From Pirellulales bacterium (GTDB lineage Bacteria > Planctomycetota > Planctomycetia > Pirellulales > UBA1268): a DNA stretch of 64,000 bases. Location: assembly GCA_018401745.1 (NCBI GenBank), contig JAGYJY010000018.1:1-64000 (forward strand), written 5' to 3'. The notes under the pieces are model-generated. The model ran no database searches. It saw nothing but the letters and a program-made list of their open reading frames with translations, and was not told where the DNA came from. A program made the translations under genes and the position numbers. Positions 24,860 to 35,687 of the stretch are shown here, piece by piece (position 1 is the stretch's first letter; each line of letters starts with the position of its first letter).

Positions 24860-25228
24860 CTAGGAGGGCTCCTCTAAGAAGGTGTCGCTGTGTTCATACG
24901 CAGGAGCGCATGTGCACAGAAACACCAGCTCGTCTTCTCCGGTATTTTTAATCGTGTGCCGGAAGCCTGGGGGAATGGCGATCGCATCGCCGGGGCCCAC
25001 GGGCCGCGTCTCGCTGCCGAGTGTCATCGAAGCGGTGCCGGAAAGGATGTAGTAGATCTCCTCGGTCACTTTATGGTGATGGGGGATCGTGGCCTTTCCG
25101 GGCGGCAGCCGGGCCTCAGCGAGGCTCTGGTTGCGGATGGCCGAGTTGCGATGGGCCATCAGCTCGCGAATTGTCGAGCCGTCGACCGTCGTGAAGGGAG
25201 TCGTGTCGCGGTGATTGATGATGTCCAT
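24860..25228 (-). CDS. cupin-domain protein
   Basis: The protein has 122 aa forming a single small beta-barrel. Cupin motif 1 is ATIPHHHKVTEEIYYILSG (metal-binding HxH and Glu). Motif 2 is GDAIAIPPGFRHTIKN with the fourth ligand. The substrate is unknown. It is divergent from the DUF2293 gene with a 93-base gap. Confidence 0.9.
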   Translation of the reverse strand: MDIINHRDTTPFTTVDGSTIRELMAHRNSAIRNQSLAEARLPPGKATIPHHHKVTEEIYYILSGTASMTLGSETRPVGPGDAIAIPPGFRHTIKNTGEDELVFLCTCAPAYEHSDTFLEEPS

Positions 25229-25321
25229 GCAGGAGAGGATAGCAGCGAGCCCAGAAGTCCACTACGTGGAGGCGAGAGATGGCGCTGGGGATTGTGGGGG
25301 AAACGTGCCGATAGAGGCGGT

Positions 25322-26014
25322 ATGCCATCTCCCACGTTTCTTCGCGGTCCGCGTCCCAACACGGTCAGGCAGGCCTCGGGGGAGGTCTGCGAGGTGCCCG
25401 AGGGCTGGGGCCTGCTGCTGCCCGGCGATGCGGGCCTCACGCGTCGCGTGAAAGCGGCTGGTGAGCACTGGGTGGTTCAGGAGAAGGTGGGCCGGCGGAC
25501 CTATTCGCGTGGCGTGTATGCCCCCCAAGCAACGATCGACCGGATCCGGCAGGAGCTCGCGGCCGAGCGATCCACCGACGCCTACGCTCGCCGGCGGGAG
25601 GCCGATGCGAAGCGGCGAGAAAACCAGCAGGCCGCATATGCCGAAGACTTTGAGGCGGCAGTCCGCGGTTTTCTCGGGTTTCACCAGCAGCACGCTGCCG
25701 CGGCGGCAAAGCTCGCGGCGCTCGTGGCGGCCCACGCCACGCCGGTGGGGAGCGGCACGGTGGCCCGCACGCAGCTGATCCCGATCGAGCGGCGGGCCGA
25801 AGCCGCAGTGATCGCCTGGCTGCGTCATCAGACAACGGCCTACGACTCGATGAAGATTCCCCGAGCGAAGGGCAAGCGACGCGAGGTGCGACGGATGCTT
25901 GCCGAGCGTTCCCGCGAGCTGCTTGAGAGCTACCGCCGCGGCGACGCGATCGCAGCGGGCTGCGCACTTGCGACTGCCCTGCAGCTCTTGGGCCGGCCAC
26001 AGGGCAGAACATGA
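25322..26014 (+). CDS. DUF2293 protein
   Basis: The protein has 230 aa. The N-terminal half includes CEVPEGWGLLLPGDAGLTRR and WVVQEKVGRR. The C-terminal DUF2293 box is AVIAWLRHQTTAYDSMKIPR followed by KGKRREVRRMLAERS. The box is basic and would suit nucleic-acid binding, but the function is unknown. The ATG at 25322 removes a long non-native upstream extension. Confidence 0.85.
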   Translation: MPSPTFLRGPRPNTVRQASGEVCEVPEGWGLLLPGDAGLTRRVKAAGEHWVVQEKVGRRTYSRGVYAPQATIDRIRQELAAERSTDAYARRREADAKRRENQQAAYAEDFEAAVRGFLGFHQQHAAAAAKLAALVAAHATPVGSGTVARTQLIPIERRAEAAVIAWLRHQTTAYDSMKIPRAKGKRREVRRMLAERSRELLESYRRGDAIAAGCALATALQLLGRPQGRT

Positions 26015-26133
26015 GTGTGGAGAGACGGCCGGATTACCTCAAGTTGACCGCTGCTGCGGCCGATGGCGGTTGAAAGCGGTGCTCGCTGCCTGATGAGCCA
26101 AAGGCTGCCCACGGCCTGCCACAAACACTTCCG

Positions 26134-27167
26134 GTGATGCCCATGGCTGGATGCCGGCCGACTCTCCGATTTGGGGCGAAAGTTGCCGTGTGTGTGCTGG
26201 CCTGGGCTGTGGCGGCTGTGACGTCGCTTACGGGCGTTGCACTCGCCGCTGACGGCGCCGCATGCGACCCGCCAGAAACGCGGCTTGAGCTCTGGCGGGA
26301 ATCGCTGATTGGTCCTCTGGAGACCGAGTGCTGGACGCCGCTGACGCTGGCCGAGTTTTTCAGCGATGGCTGGGATCGCCCCTACGACTCGATCGATCAC
26401 ACCAATCCCAGGCAGACCTGGATCAACAGCGCCGACGGCGCGTTTTACCGCCTGGCCGTGATCTCCGGCACATGGGCCCAGGGAACGTCAGACGTGGTCG
26501 ACACGGCCAATGGCAGCTTCTATCTTTTCACGCCGCTCAACCGCCGTTTCGAGATCGGCTGGTTTTTACCCTTTACGCTCATCGCGCCAGATCCACGCGC
26601 GGCTGCCACAGCGGCCACCCGCGGCACAGGCGACCTGACGGTGGCTCCGCGGTTTCTCCTGATGGAAGACAAGGAGTATTCGGTCACCGCCAACTGCTAC
26701 ATCCGCTGCCCAACGGGAACGGCGGAAACCGGCAACGGGGTGGCGAGCCTTTCACCGGATGTCGAGTTTTGGATGAACCCCACAGGCCGTTGGGTGCTCC
26801 GGGGTGGCGCTGGCGTGACCGTGCCCACGAACCTGACGGCAGCCTCCACGCCGCTGCTCGAAGCGAACCCCTGGACGGGCTTCAACCTCACCCCCGGTCC
26901 GTTCAGCTCCTTTGATGCCCGCTTGGCCGGCTGGCCTCTACCTGACGCCTGAGCGATGCTCCAGTGCTGAAGCATCTCTGCGCGACCGTGGCGACCAACT
27001 TCCACACCCGTCTCTCCGGCGGCACCACGAGCTACTTCAGCATCACCCCCGGCATGCGGACGGGCATCGGCCGCGACTGGTATCTGCTGGCGGGCCTCGA
27101 AGTGCCCCTCGTGGGCCCGCTGCCGTTTGCCAACCAAGCCATCGTGCAGGCGATCAAAAACTTCTGA
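26134..27167 (+). CDS. exported beta-rich (outer-membrane barrel-like) protein, frameshifted
   Basis: A signal peptide (hydrophobic stretch ending VALAADGAAC) is followed by WRESLIGPLETECWTPLT, then alternating beta-strand sequence (FYLFTPLNRRFEIGWFLPFT). The first frame stops at 26952. The remainder continues in another frame as VLKHLCATVATNFHTRL through to IVQAIKNF at 27167, with a short YLTPE segment in the third frame between. Two indels near 26925 and 26950 would restore one protein of about 340 aa. The role is unknown, possibly a porin-like protein. Confidence 0.65.
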
Positions 27168-27206
27168 TCCGCAGCGGGCGTGCCGCTGGCTGCCAAGCGG
27201 CGGCTG

Positions 27207-28146
27207 TCAGCTGGTTTCGGGCATGAATGTGGGCATCACCACGCCGCTGGGAGCCTGCCACGAGCCGCGAACCTGGGCGACGTGGAGCTCGCAGTTGCGA
27301 GCGCCCCAGCAGTAGAGCTCCTGCACGAGCGTGTCGGCTTCGACCGGCACCAGCCAGACTGGGCAGCCGCCACGGTGATGATTGAGCTCGGCGCGAATCA
27401 GGGCGGCGGCATGCTCCTGCGTTCGCATCGCGCCGGGGCCGAGCATCGTGCTGCCCGGGTGCTTGACCGAGACGAGAAAGCCATCGATGCCGTCGCCGTT
27501 CGGCCGCGTCGATCACCGACACATGCCAGACCCCGTTGGGATTGTCGAGAAAGTAGCGGTGGTCGCCCGGACGCTCGATGTGGTGCAGCTGCTTCTCGAG
27601 CGCGACGATGGCTGCCAGGTCGGCTGCGGTGGCGTCGCGAACACGCTCGCTCCCGCTGACCTCGCCGATTGGGAGGCCTTCAGGGGGCACCTCCAGGAGC
27701 ATGTCCTGAAACATCATGCGGGGCACGAAGCCGGCGCGTGTGTAGAGCGAGAAGGAGTCGAGGTTGAGAGCGCTCGACACCAGCCGGGTCGGCGTGCCGG
27801 CGGCATCGGCCCGATCCGTAATGTCCGCGAGCAGTCGGCGGGCGATGCCCTTGCCGAAGTGTGCAGGGTGGACGTTCATGATCCCCAGCGACATGTGGGT
27901 CGGCCGGGGATGGTAGAAGCAAGAGCCCGCGATCTCGCCCGTGGTGTCGTCTGTGGCAACGACGCAGCAGCCGGGATCGAGCGACTCATACACCTGGCAA
28001 AAAAGCAGCGTGGCGTCGGGGTTGCCAGTGAAGATGGGCGGGCGGCCATGCGACTGATACCAGGCGTTGGTCGAGCTGCGGATCAAGGCCGCCACCTCGT
28101 TCCAGTCGCCAGGCGTCATCGCTCGCACTGAGTGTCTCATGGCCAT
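27207..28146 (-). CDS. double GNAT acetyltransferase, frameshifted
   Basis: The N-terminal GNAT domain has VRAMTPGDWNEVAALI, GSCFYHPRPTHMSLGIMNVH and the acetyl-CoA loop FGKGIARRLLADI. A second GNAT-like region begins VRDATAADLAAIVALEKQLH. Near 27495 the frame breaks after VSVIDAAE. Sequence continues in the next frame as DGIDGFLVSVKHPG and ends VVMPTFMPETS at 27207. One restored base gives a protein of about 310 aa. It is probably a small-molecule or peptide acetyltransferase with unknown substrate. Confidence 0.7.
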
Positions 28147-28172
28147 CCACCTCACGCGGCGACCACCGCGAA

Positions 28173-28691
28173 TCAGCCGCCGTGGGCCTCTGCTTCGCGG
28201 GCAAGCTCCTGGTCGATCAGGATCAGGCCGTGGCCATCGCCCCCGACGAGCGACAGTCGATCATGGATGTCGTCGGCTTCCGCTGTGTCGGCAATCTGCT
28301 GCGGCACAAACTGCGTCAGGAAACTGTGGGTCAGGTGGTCGTTGTGTTTGTCGGCCATGTCGATCAGATCGTTCATCCGCTGCAAGAGCGTGTGCTCCTG
28401 AGTGCGGACCATATCGAAGGCGGCGATGGGGCTGTCCCAGTCGCAGGCAGGAGCCTCGATGGTGGCAAACTTTGCCTGATAGTCGCGGTCGTTGAGATAG
28501 TCGACAAAGAGGTTCATGTGGGTCAGTTCGCCCGCCGCCTCGCCGCGAAACCACTTTGCCATTCCGGTCAGGCCTCGCACGCTCGCCCACGATGCCATCG
28601 AGAAGTAAAGGAACCCGGCAGACGCCTCGATGCAAATCTGCTCGTTGAGGGCGTTGGCGACTTCATCGTGGAGGAACTTGCGAAAGCTCAT
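28173..28691 (-). CDS. ferritin (FtnA-type)
   Basis: The protein has 172 aa forming a four-helix ferritin. ANALNEQICIEASAGFLYFS supplies the first ferroxidase glutamate and the tyrosine region. WFRGEAAGELTHMNLFVDY provides the E-x(n)-E-x-x-H helix, and RTQEHTLLQRMNDLIDMA provides helix C residues. It lacks the haem-binding methionine pattern of bacterioferritin. The role is iron storage and oxidation. It is divergent from topA. Confidence 0.9.
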   Translation of the reverse strand: MSFRKFLHDEVANALNEQICIEASAGFLYFSMASWASVRGLTGMAKWFRGEAAGELTHMNLFVDYLNDRDYQAKFATIEAPACDWDSPIAAFDMVRTQEHTLLQRMNDLIDMADKHNDHLTHSFLTQFVPQQIADTAEADDIHDRLSLVGGDGHGLILIDQELAREAEAHGG

Positions 28692-28991
28692 GGGGGCGGC
28701 TCCGAGGGAGAGAGAGGTCAACGGGTCAGTGTTAGGCAGGCTGGCGAAGGAGTCAAGGTGGGCCGACGACGGGATTGACGGCAGAATCAGTGGGGTGCGG
28801 TTGTGCCCGGGACAATCGGTTTTGCGGATCCGCCCTTTTTGGGTGATGCTGTCTGCCAAACCAGCCCGAGAAGATGCGGTCGCGTGGACGATTCGGTGAG
28901 ATGGCGTACTGTGAAAAGAGCCGACCCGGCGAGCCTAGGGCTTTCGAGGAAGCCGTGGGCGGGAGTTTGGAGTTTCGGAGGACGTTGACCT
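28692..28991. other. divergent intergenic region, ferritin/topA
   Basis: I see no gene here. It presumably holds both promoters. No Fur-like or other operator was convincing. Confidence 0.3.
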
Positions 28992-31748
28992 GTGGTTGCC
29001 AAGAACGCAACGAAGCGAGCGAAAGACCGGGCGGCGAATGGCGCTACGGCCAAGCCGCAGCTGGTGATCGTGGAAAGCCCGGCCAAGGCGACGACGATCG
29101 AAAAGTATCTCGGGCCGGGCTTTGTGGTGAAGGCGTCGGTCGGCCACATCCGCGATCTCGTCGAGAAGGCACCACCCGGCTCGAAGCAGGCCGTGCCAGG
29201 CGTGGATCTGGAACACGACTTCGCCCCCAGCTACGAGATCGTCGCGGGCAAGAACAAGGTGGTCACCGAACTCAAGCGGCTCGCCAAGGACGCCAGCGAC
29301 ATTTGGTTCGCCACCGACCTTGACCGCGAGGGGAGGCTATCGCCTGGCACCTCGCGGAGGTGCTCGGCGTCGACCCGCTCAAGGCCAAGCGGGTGACGTT
29401 TGACGCGATTACCAAGTCGGAGGTGCTGCGGGCGTTTGAGTCGCCCAGGCCGATCGACATTCAACGAGTGAATGCCCAGCAGGCGCGGCGGATCGTTGAC
29501 CGGGTGGTGGGCTATCTGGTGTCGCCGATTCTTTGGAAGCGGGTGGCCGGCAAGCTCTCCGCTGGCCGGGTGCAGAGCGTCGCTGCTCGCATCGTGGCGG
29601 AGCGGGAGCAGGAGATTCAGGAGTTCACGCCGGCCGAGTCGTGGGAAGTGGCAGCGTCGATGACGCTGGATGTGGCCGGGAGCGGTGCGCTGGCAGAGGC
29701 CTGGAAGGGTTTTCTGGAGCAGCGCGACGATCATGGCAAGCCACCACTTGTTCGTGATCGCATGGCTTGGCGGGCGGAGCGCCGCGCTTTTGCTTGCGAC
29801 CTTGTCGAGGTGGCGGGTGGTCCGCTCGACATCAAGGCAGACAACACCTCGACGGCCGATCTGACGGAGGCTGCCGTGGCCGCTGCCGAGGCGGCTGGCC
29901 TGACGAATGTGGAAATCGTTCGTCAGACCGACAACGACGGCAAGGGACGCGGCCGCAACCGTGTGGCGATTCAGGGAACGCCCGATCCGGCGGCTCGCTA
30001 CCGTGTCGTGTCCGTGGAGACCAGCCGCACCAAGTCGAAGCCGCGGCCGCCGCTGATCACCAGCACACTGCAGCAGGCTGCGTCGAGCCGGCTGAGCATG
30101 TCGACAGACCGGGTGATGCGGATTGCCCAGCAGCTCTATGAAGGTATCGACCTGCCGGACGTAGGCCGCGTGGGCTTGATCACCTACATGCGTACCGACT
30201 CGACCAACCTCTCGTCGGAAGCAATTGAGAAGGCCCGCGGATATCTCCTGGAGCGGCACGGCGAGCAGTATGTTCCCGAGCAGCCGCGGATCTACACCAG
30301 CTCCAACAGCAGCGCTCAAGAGGCTCACGAAGCGATCCGCCCCACCGACCCGGCGCATGAGCCCGACAAGATCGCCTCGTCGCTCTCCGACGAGCAGCAT
30401 CGGGTGTATAAGCTGATCTGGGAGTCGTTTCTCTCCTGCCAGGCCACCGATGCGGAGTGGGATTCGACCTCTGTGAAGCTGCAGCGGAGCGATGCCGACA
30501 CCGGAGCCGTGTTTCGCACGCGGGGCCGCGTGCTGAAGTTTGACGGCTTCTACGCGATCAGCGGTGTGCCCAGCGACGACAGCAACCAGGTGCTGCCGGG
30601 CTTCCAGGAGGGTGACGAGCTCGCCGCGTTTGCCATCGATCCGCAGCAGAAGTTTGAAAGCCCGCCGCCGCGCTACACCGAAGCCACGCTGGTGAAGAAG
30701 ATGGAGCAGGAAGGGATTGGCCGGCCTTCCACCTACGCCAGCATCATCAACACGATTGAGAAGCGGGGCTACATCTATCAGGAGAGTCGCCGCCTGCACG
30801 CCACCGCGATGGGGATGCGGGTGACGGGCTTTCTGAAGCGCGGCTTCCAGGATCAGTTCATCGAGATGGGCTATACCCGCCAGATCGAAGGCGAACTCGA
30901 TGACGTGGCGGGCGGCAAGAAGTCGTGGACCGGGCTTCTGCAGGAGTTTTACGACCGCCTTGAGCCGATGCTTGAATCCGCGCTTGAGCAGCCGCACGAG
31001 AAGGCACGCACCGACCTCTCCCCTTATGCCTGCCCGAAATGCGGCCGGCAGCTGGAGTATCGGCTCGGTCGAAACGGTGAGTTTCTCTCATGCACCGGCT
31101 ACCACGAGAAGGTGGTGGTTGACTGAGGAAGAGCCCGAGACTGTGACGAAGGGTGGGAAACGCAAAGCGAAGAAGCCCAAGAAGCCCACGGAGGAGCCGG
31201 TGTGCGCCTTCGGTATGCCCGTTGACATCCAGCGGAGGCCGCTGCTTCCGGAGCAGCTCGACCTGCTGTCGCCACGGGGAATCCCGATGGTCAAGCGGAA
31301 CAGCCGCTTCGGCGACTACCTCACCGAAGATCTGCCGCCTCCTCCGCGAACGAAGACCAAGGCGGGGAAGGGGAGCGATGCCCAGGATGTGGCGAGCTTC
31401 ACCCTCAATGTCGACAAGAAGGGCAACATCAAGTTTCCGGCAATCCCGCCGCTCGTCACCGATCTGACCTGCAGCAAGTGTGGGGCGGTGGTCAACCTGC
31501 GGCCTGGGAAAAAGGCTCCGTGGCTCGGCTGTAGCAAGTTTCCCAAGTGCCGCGGCCGTGAGTCGTTTACCCAGCTGCCTGAGGAGACGCAAAAGGCCCT
31601 TGAAGCTGCCCTTGATGCGCATGTGCAGGCCCAGCCGACGCTCACCCTCTACCGCCGCGACGGGGTGACGCCGGTTGCAGACGGGACGCCGCTGGCGGAC
31701 CTCCAGATCGAAGGCGGCGTGGCCGACCTCCCTCTCTACCCGGAGTGA
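28992..31748 (+). CDS. topA: DNA topoisomerase I, interrupted by two frameshifts
   Basis: The TOPRIM domain starts [20 protein letters not shown] and reaches [10 protein letters not shown]. At about 29335 the frame breaks at GAGGGGAGG; a fifth G restores [16 protein letters not shown]. The cleavage domain has SAGRVQSVA, the catalytic tyrosine in [11 protein letters not shown], and [21 protein letters not shown] second break near 31125 separates [20 protein letters not shown] from a C-terminal zinc-ribbon tail ([20 protein letters not shown]). The start is GTG at 28992. With both fixes it is a full-length type IA enzyme of about 918 aa. Because the gene is essential, sequence error is more likely than inactivation. 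Confidence 0.9.
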
Positions 31749-31751
31749 GCG

Positions 31752-32540
31752 ATGACGAAGTGTGTTGCTGCGTGGTGCCTTGCTGCTGTTTTCGGCGGCA
31801 TGACAATGGCCTCGCTGTCTCTTGGCCAGGAGTCGGTCCTGCCGGAGCCCGCGACCGACGTGCCGTCAACCGACCTTCCTGTGCCCACGCCGCAGTTCGT
31901 TGAGCTCTTCAACGGCAAGGACCTGACGGGCTGGGTGGATGTCAACACCTCACCGGAGACCTGGAGCGTGCACGATGGGCTCCTCGTCTGCAGCGGGCAG
32001 CCGATCGGTGTGATGCGGTCGCAGAAGCAGTATGAAAACTTCATCCTGCACATCGAGTGGCGGCACATGCAGCCGGGAGGCAACTCAGGGGTCTTTGTGT
32101 GGAGCGAGGGGCAGGTGCCCGCTGGTGGGCGGCTGCCTTCCGGGATGGAGGTGCAGATGCTCGAACTCGACTGGGTGAATCAGCATCCGCTGAAAAACGG
32201 CGAGCCAAACCACATCGGCTACATCTCCGGAGAACTCTTTGGAGCCGGGGCGCTGACGGCCACGCCCGACAATCCCCGCGGAACCCGCAGCATGGCCTAC
32301 GAGCTGCGGTGCAAAGGCCACGGCGAGTGGAATGTCTACGACGTCGTCTGCGTGGATGGCACGGTGAAGTTGTCGATCAACGGCAAGTTTGTCAACTCGA
32401 TCCGCAACTCGTCGGTGCGGAAGGGCTACCTCTGCCTGGAGTCGGAGGGGGCTGAGATCCACTTCCGCAGCATCCGCATCCTGGAACTGCCGCCGGGCCT
32501 CACGACTGCCGAGCAGACGGCCGCGGTGGTCGCCGAGTAG
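31752..32540 (+). CDS. DUF1080 (3-keto-disaccharide hydrolase family) protein
   Basis: The protein has 262 aa. A signal peptide ends near SLGQ. The lectin-like jelly-roll shows [40 protein letters not shown] and the conserved [11 protein letters not shown]. It ends [20 protein letters not shown]. The family acts on 3-keto-glycosides or binds glycans in planctomycetes. It starts three bases after topA and 29 bases before a sulfatase gene, so it likely works with that sulfatase in polysaccharide use. Confidence 0.9.
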   Translation: MTKCVAAWCLAAVFGGMTMASLSLGQESVLPEPATDVPSTDLPVPTPQFVELFNGKDLTGWVDVNTSPETWSVHDGLLVCSGQPIGVMRSQKQYENFILHIEWRHMQPGGNSGVFVWSEGQVPAGGRLPSGMEVQMLELDWVNQHPLKNGEPNHIGYISGELFGAGALTATPDNPRGTRSMAYELRCKGHGEWNVYDVVCVDGTVKLSINGKFVNSIRNSSVRKGYLCLESEGAEIHFRSIRILELPPGLTTAEQTAAVVAE

Positions 32541-32569
32541 CCGGGCATCAACAACGTTTGGGGGGCAGC

Positions 32570-34395
32570 ATGCGACTGTGGCTTGCGGTGATGGTGGTGT
32601 GGGCTGGCGGAGCGGCCATGGCCGCCGATGTGCCGCGGCCGAATATCGTGCTCGTGATGGCAGACGACCAGGGCTATGGCGATCTCGGGCATACGGGCAA
32701 CCCGGTGATTCAGACGCCGCATCTCGATGCCCTTGCCGCTGAGTCGACGAGCCTCACCGACTACCACGTGGCCCCAACCTGTTCACCGACGCGGGCCGCT
32801 CTCATGACGGGCCATTGGACCGACCGGACGGGCGTGTGGCACACGATCAACGGTCGCTCGATGCTGCGGGAAAACGAGGTGACCCTCGGCCAACTGCTCA
32901 GCGATGCCGGCTACGCCACGGGCATGTTTGGCAAGTGGCACCTCGGCGACAACTTTCCCTACCGGCCGGAAGATCGCGGCTTTGCTGAGGTCTACCGGCA
33001 CGGCGGTGGCGGCGTGGGGCAGACGCCCGACCTGTGGGACAACGCCTACTTCGACGGCCATTACTTCCACAACGGCGAGATGAGCCCGCCGAAGGCTATT
33101 GCACTGACGTCTTCTTCGCCGCGGCGAGGCACTTCATTGAGGCGTCGGTGGAGCAGAAGCAGCCCTTCTTTGCCTACATCAGCACCAACGCCCCGCACGG
33201 ACCGCTCCACTGCCCGCAGAAGTATCTCGATCTGTATCCGGATCAGCCGCCGGAGATCGCTGCCTTCTACGGCATGATCACCAACATCGACGACAACGTG
33301 GGGAGCCTGCGGGCCATGCTCGCTCGCCTCGGAGTGGCCGACAACACTCTGTTTGTGTTTACCACCGACAACGGCACGGCGACTGGCGGCAAGGTCTTCA
33401 ATGCCGGTATGCGTGGCCAGAAGGGCAGCGAGTATGACGGCGGCCATCGCGTGCCCTTCATCGCCCACTGGCCAGCGGCTGGCTGGAACAGGCAGCATAC
33501 GAGCGATCGACTGGCCCATGCGGTGGATGTGGTGCCAACGCTCGTTGAGATTGCCGGCGGCACACCGCCGGCGGGGCTGGTGTGGGATGGGGTCTCGATT
33601 CGGCAGTTGCTCGATCCGGCTGCCGATGCCAGCGACTGGCCCGATCGCATGCTGGTGACCGATTCGCAGCGGGTTCGCGACCCGGTGAAGTGGAAGCAGA
33701 CGGCGGTGATGTCGCAGCGATGGCGGCTGGTGAATGGGAAGGAGCTCTACGACATCGAAGCCGATCCGGGGCAGCAGCAGAACATCGCCGCTGAGCATCC
33801 GCAGCAGGTTGAGGCGATGACTGCCTTCTACGACGCCTGGTGGGCAGAGCTCGAGCCGACGTTTCAGCAGACAACCGAACTTGCCGTCGGCCATCCTGAT
33901 GCTGCGGTGGTGAGCCTGACATGCCACGACTGGATTGGAGAGGGAACCTCGCCGTGGAACCAGCGATCTGTTCGCCAGGGGCAGGGGTATCGTGGGCCTG
34001 ATGCGAAGGGGCCGGCTGCTCGCGGAGCGTCTGCCAGACACGAGGCCCACTGGGCCATCCGCGTGGTCACGCCGGGCCGCTACCGGGTCGCCCTCCGACG
34101 CTGGCCGGCCGAGGCCAACGCGGCGATCACGGCGTCGCTGCCTGCCGGCAGCGACGTGCCTGGAGCCAGCACAGCCTTTCGGGCCGCGGCTGGCCGGGCG
34201 ATCCCAGTGCGTTCGGCAACGCTCCGCATCGATGGCGAGGATCTCGCCGCCACGGAGGTGATGCCGAGCGACACCGAGGCGGTGTTTACAGCCGAGCTCT
34301 CCGCCGGCTCCCACACGCTCGCTCCCGTGTTTACCACCGACGACGGCCAGGAGGTCGGCTGCTACTACTGCGATCTCCGGCTCGTGGCCGAGTGA
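32570..34395 (+). CDS. secreted sulfatase (FGly type), frameshifted
   Basis: The signal peptide is [18 protein letters not shown]. The sulfatase N-terminus is [18 protein letters not shown] with metal-binding aspartates, and the formylglycine motif is [11 protein letters not shown] near residue 70. At about 33097 the frame shifts inside CCGAAGGCTAT; a third G gives [19 protein letters not shown] and the second half ([20 protein letters not shown]). The C-terminus after about residue 430 is a carbohydrate-binding-like beta domain. Restored length is about 609 aa. Extracellular polysaccharide desulfation is inferred. Confidence 0.88.
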
Positions 34396-34408
34396 GAGCC
34401 AGCGCCAC

Positions 34409-35635
34409 CTACTCCGCTGCCGTGACCGGCAAACAGCGGTGGAGCGTCATCACAGCGAAGGCCGTGCCGTAGGGCTGGTGATAGTCGTAGAGCGGGTAGT
34501 CCCACCACGAGCCATCTTTTTCCTGCCGGTCGAGCATCAGCGTGGCCAGGAGCGGCTGATACGAGGCACGCTCGTCTTCGGGGAGCTGCTCCAGGCAGAG
34601 CCCGGCGTAGTAGTGGCCGAAGAAATAGAAGTAGCCCGCGACCTGCATCCAGGATTCGTGCGGGATTGGCCGCTTGCGACCGATGTCGAGCCAGCCGTTG
34701 CGAACATAAAGCCGATAGAGCCAGTTTTTCACCACGTTGTCGGTGATCGTGTCGCTGCCCCACATTCTTAACGCGCAGTTGCAACACTGCGTGCGGCCGA
34801 GACTGCCGCCAGGTCGGTTGATGCCCCGCATCGGCTGATACTGCAGATATTCGCCGTAGAGGTAGCTGAAGTCGGGCTTCTGCTGGCGGGTGGTCGCGTC
34901 GACGGCCCTCGTGACCATCCGTTCGGGCGGCTCGATGCCGAGGTCTCGGGCCTCTGCCAGGGCCACCAGGATCGCTCCGTTGACGAAGCTGATGGAACTG
35001 CTCGTGGGCTGATTGGCCTGGTAGCGAAAGTCGTAGTAGCCCCAGCCGCCGTCTACCGACTCATACCGCTCAAGCATCTCAAACTGCAGCCGGATCAGTT
35101 CTTCGATTTCTGCCTGCATAGCCTGGTCGTCTGCATGACGGGGGTGCATCCGCACCAGGGCCTGGATCGCGTAGCCGTGGCCCCACACGTTGTAGATCGC
35201 TTCCCCGGTCGCACGCCGCAGGTTGCGAAGGTGCTCAAGCAGCCAGGTTTCCGCCTTCTCGATGGCGGCGAGGATCTCCGGCTCCTGGCCGGCTGTCTCC
35301 AGCAATGCCGACAGGCAGAGCGAGGTTGTGGCCGCTCGAAAAGCGTGGTGGGCACCGGGCACCGGCGCGTAGATGTTGAGCCCCTTCGTTCGCGTCGGCG
35401 AACCCCAAGAGCCGTTGGGGTTTTGGTTGTCGATGAGGTACCGCACGCCCCGGCTCAGAGAGGCCTCGATGTCGGCCTTCGTGGGAGCCTCAATCTCCGG
35501 CAGCACGGGCTCTGAGCTGAAGTCGAGCGGATCGTCGAGGATGGCCGAGCGAACTGGCGATTCAGCCAGGCTGACCGAAGCCCCGGCCGTGACGAAGACG
35601 GCAAGGGCCAACACAAGGCGTGGCGTGGATCGCAT
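34409..35635 (-). CDS. exported prenyltransferase/squalene-cyclase-fold repeat protein
   Basis: The protein has 408 aa with a signal peptide (LVLALAVFVTAGASVSLA). It is alpha/alpha-barrel like, with QW-type repeats: GVRYLIDNQNPNGSWGSPTR, SVDGGWGYYDF, SLGRTQCCNCALRMWG and DRQEKDGSWWDYPLYDY. It lacks the DxDD acid motif of squalene-hopene cyclase, so it is probably a non-terpene alpha-toroid. It is common in planctomycetes, with unknown function. The ATG at 35635 is chosen because upstream codons are low-complexity antisense of the neighbouring acidic tail. Confidence 0.8.
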   Translation of the reverse strand: MRSTPRLVLALAVFVTAGASVSLAESPVRSAILDDPLDFSSEPVLPEIEAPTKADIEASLSRGVRYLIDNQNPNGSWGSPTRTKGLNIYAPVPGAHHAFRAATTSLCLSALLETAGQEPEILAAIEKAETWLLEHLRNLRRATGEAIYNVWGHGYAIQALVRMHPRHADDQAMQAEIEELIRLQFEMLERYESVDGGWGYYDFRYQANQPTSSSISFVNGAILVALAEARDLGIEPPERMVTRAVDATTRQQKPDFSYLYGEYLQYQPMRGINRPGGSLGRTQCCNCALRMWGSDTITDNVVKNWLYRLYVRNGWLDIGRKRPIPHESWMQVAGYFYFFGHYYAGLCLEQLPEDERASYQPLLATLMLDRQEKDGSWWDYPLYDYHQPYGTAFAVMTLHRCLPVTAAE

Positions 35636-35687
35636 GACGACGTTCCTGGTGGCGGCGAGTGGAGGGAAAGACGAACCCAAAACCATC

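Noticed and set aside
29231..30997. 588-codon minus-strand open frame
   Set aside because: Antisense to topoisomerase I; composition rich in Arg/His/Leu typical of shadow frames.
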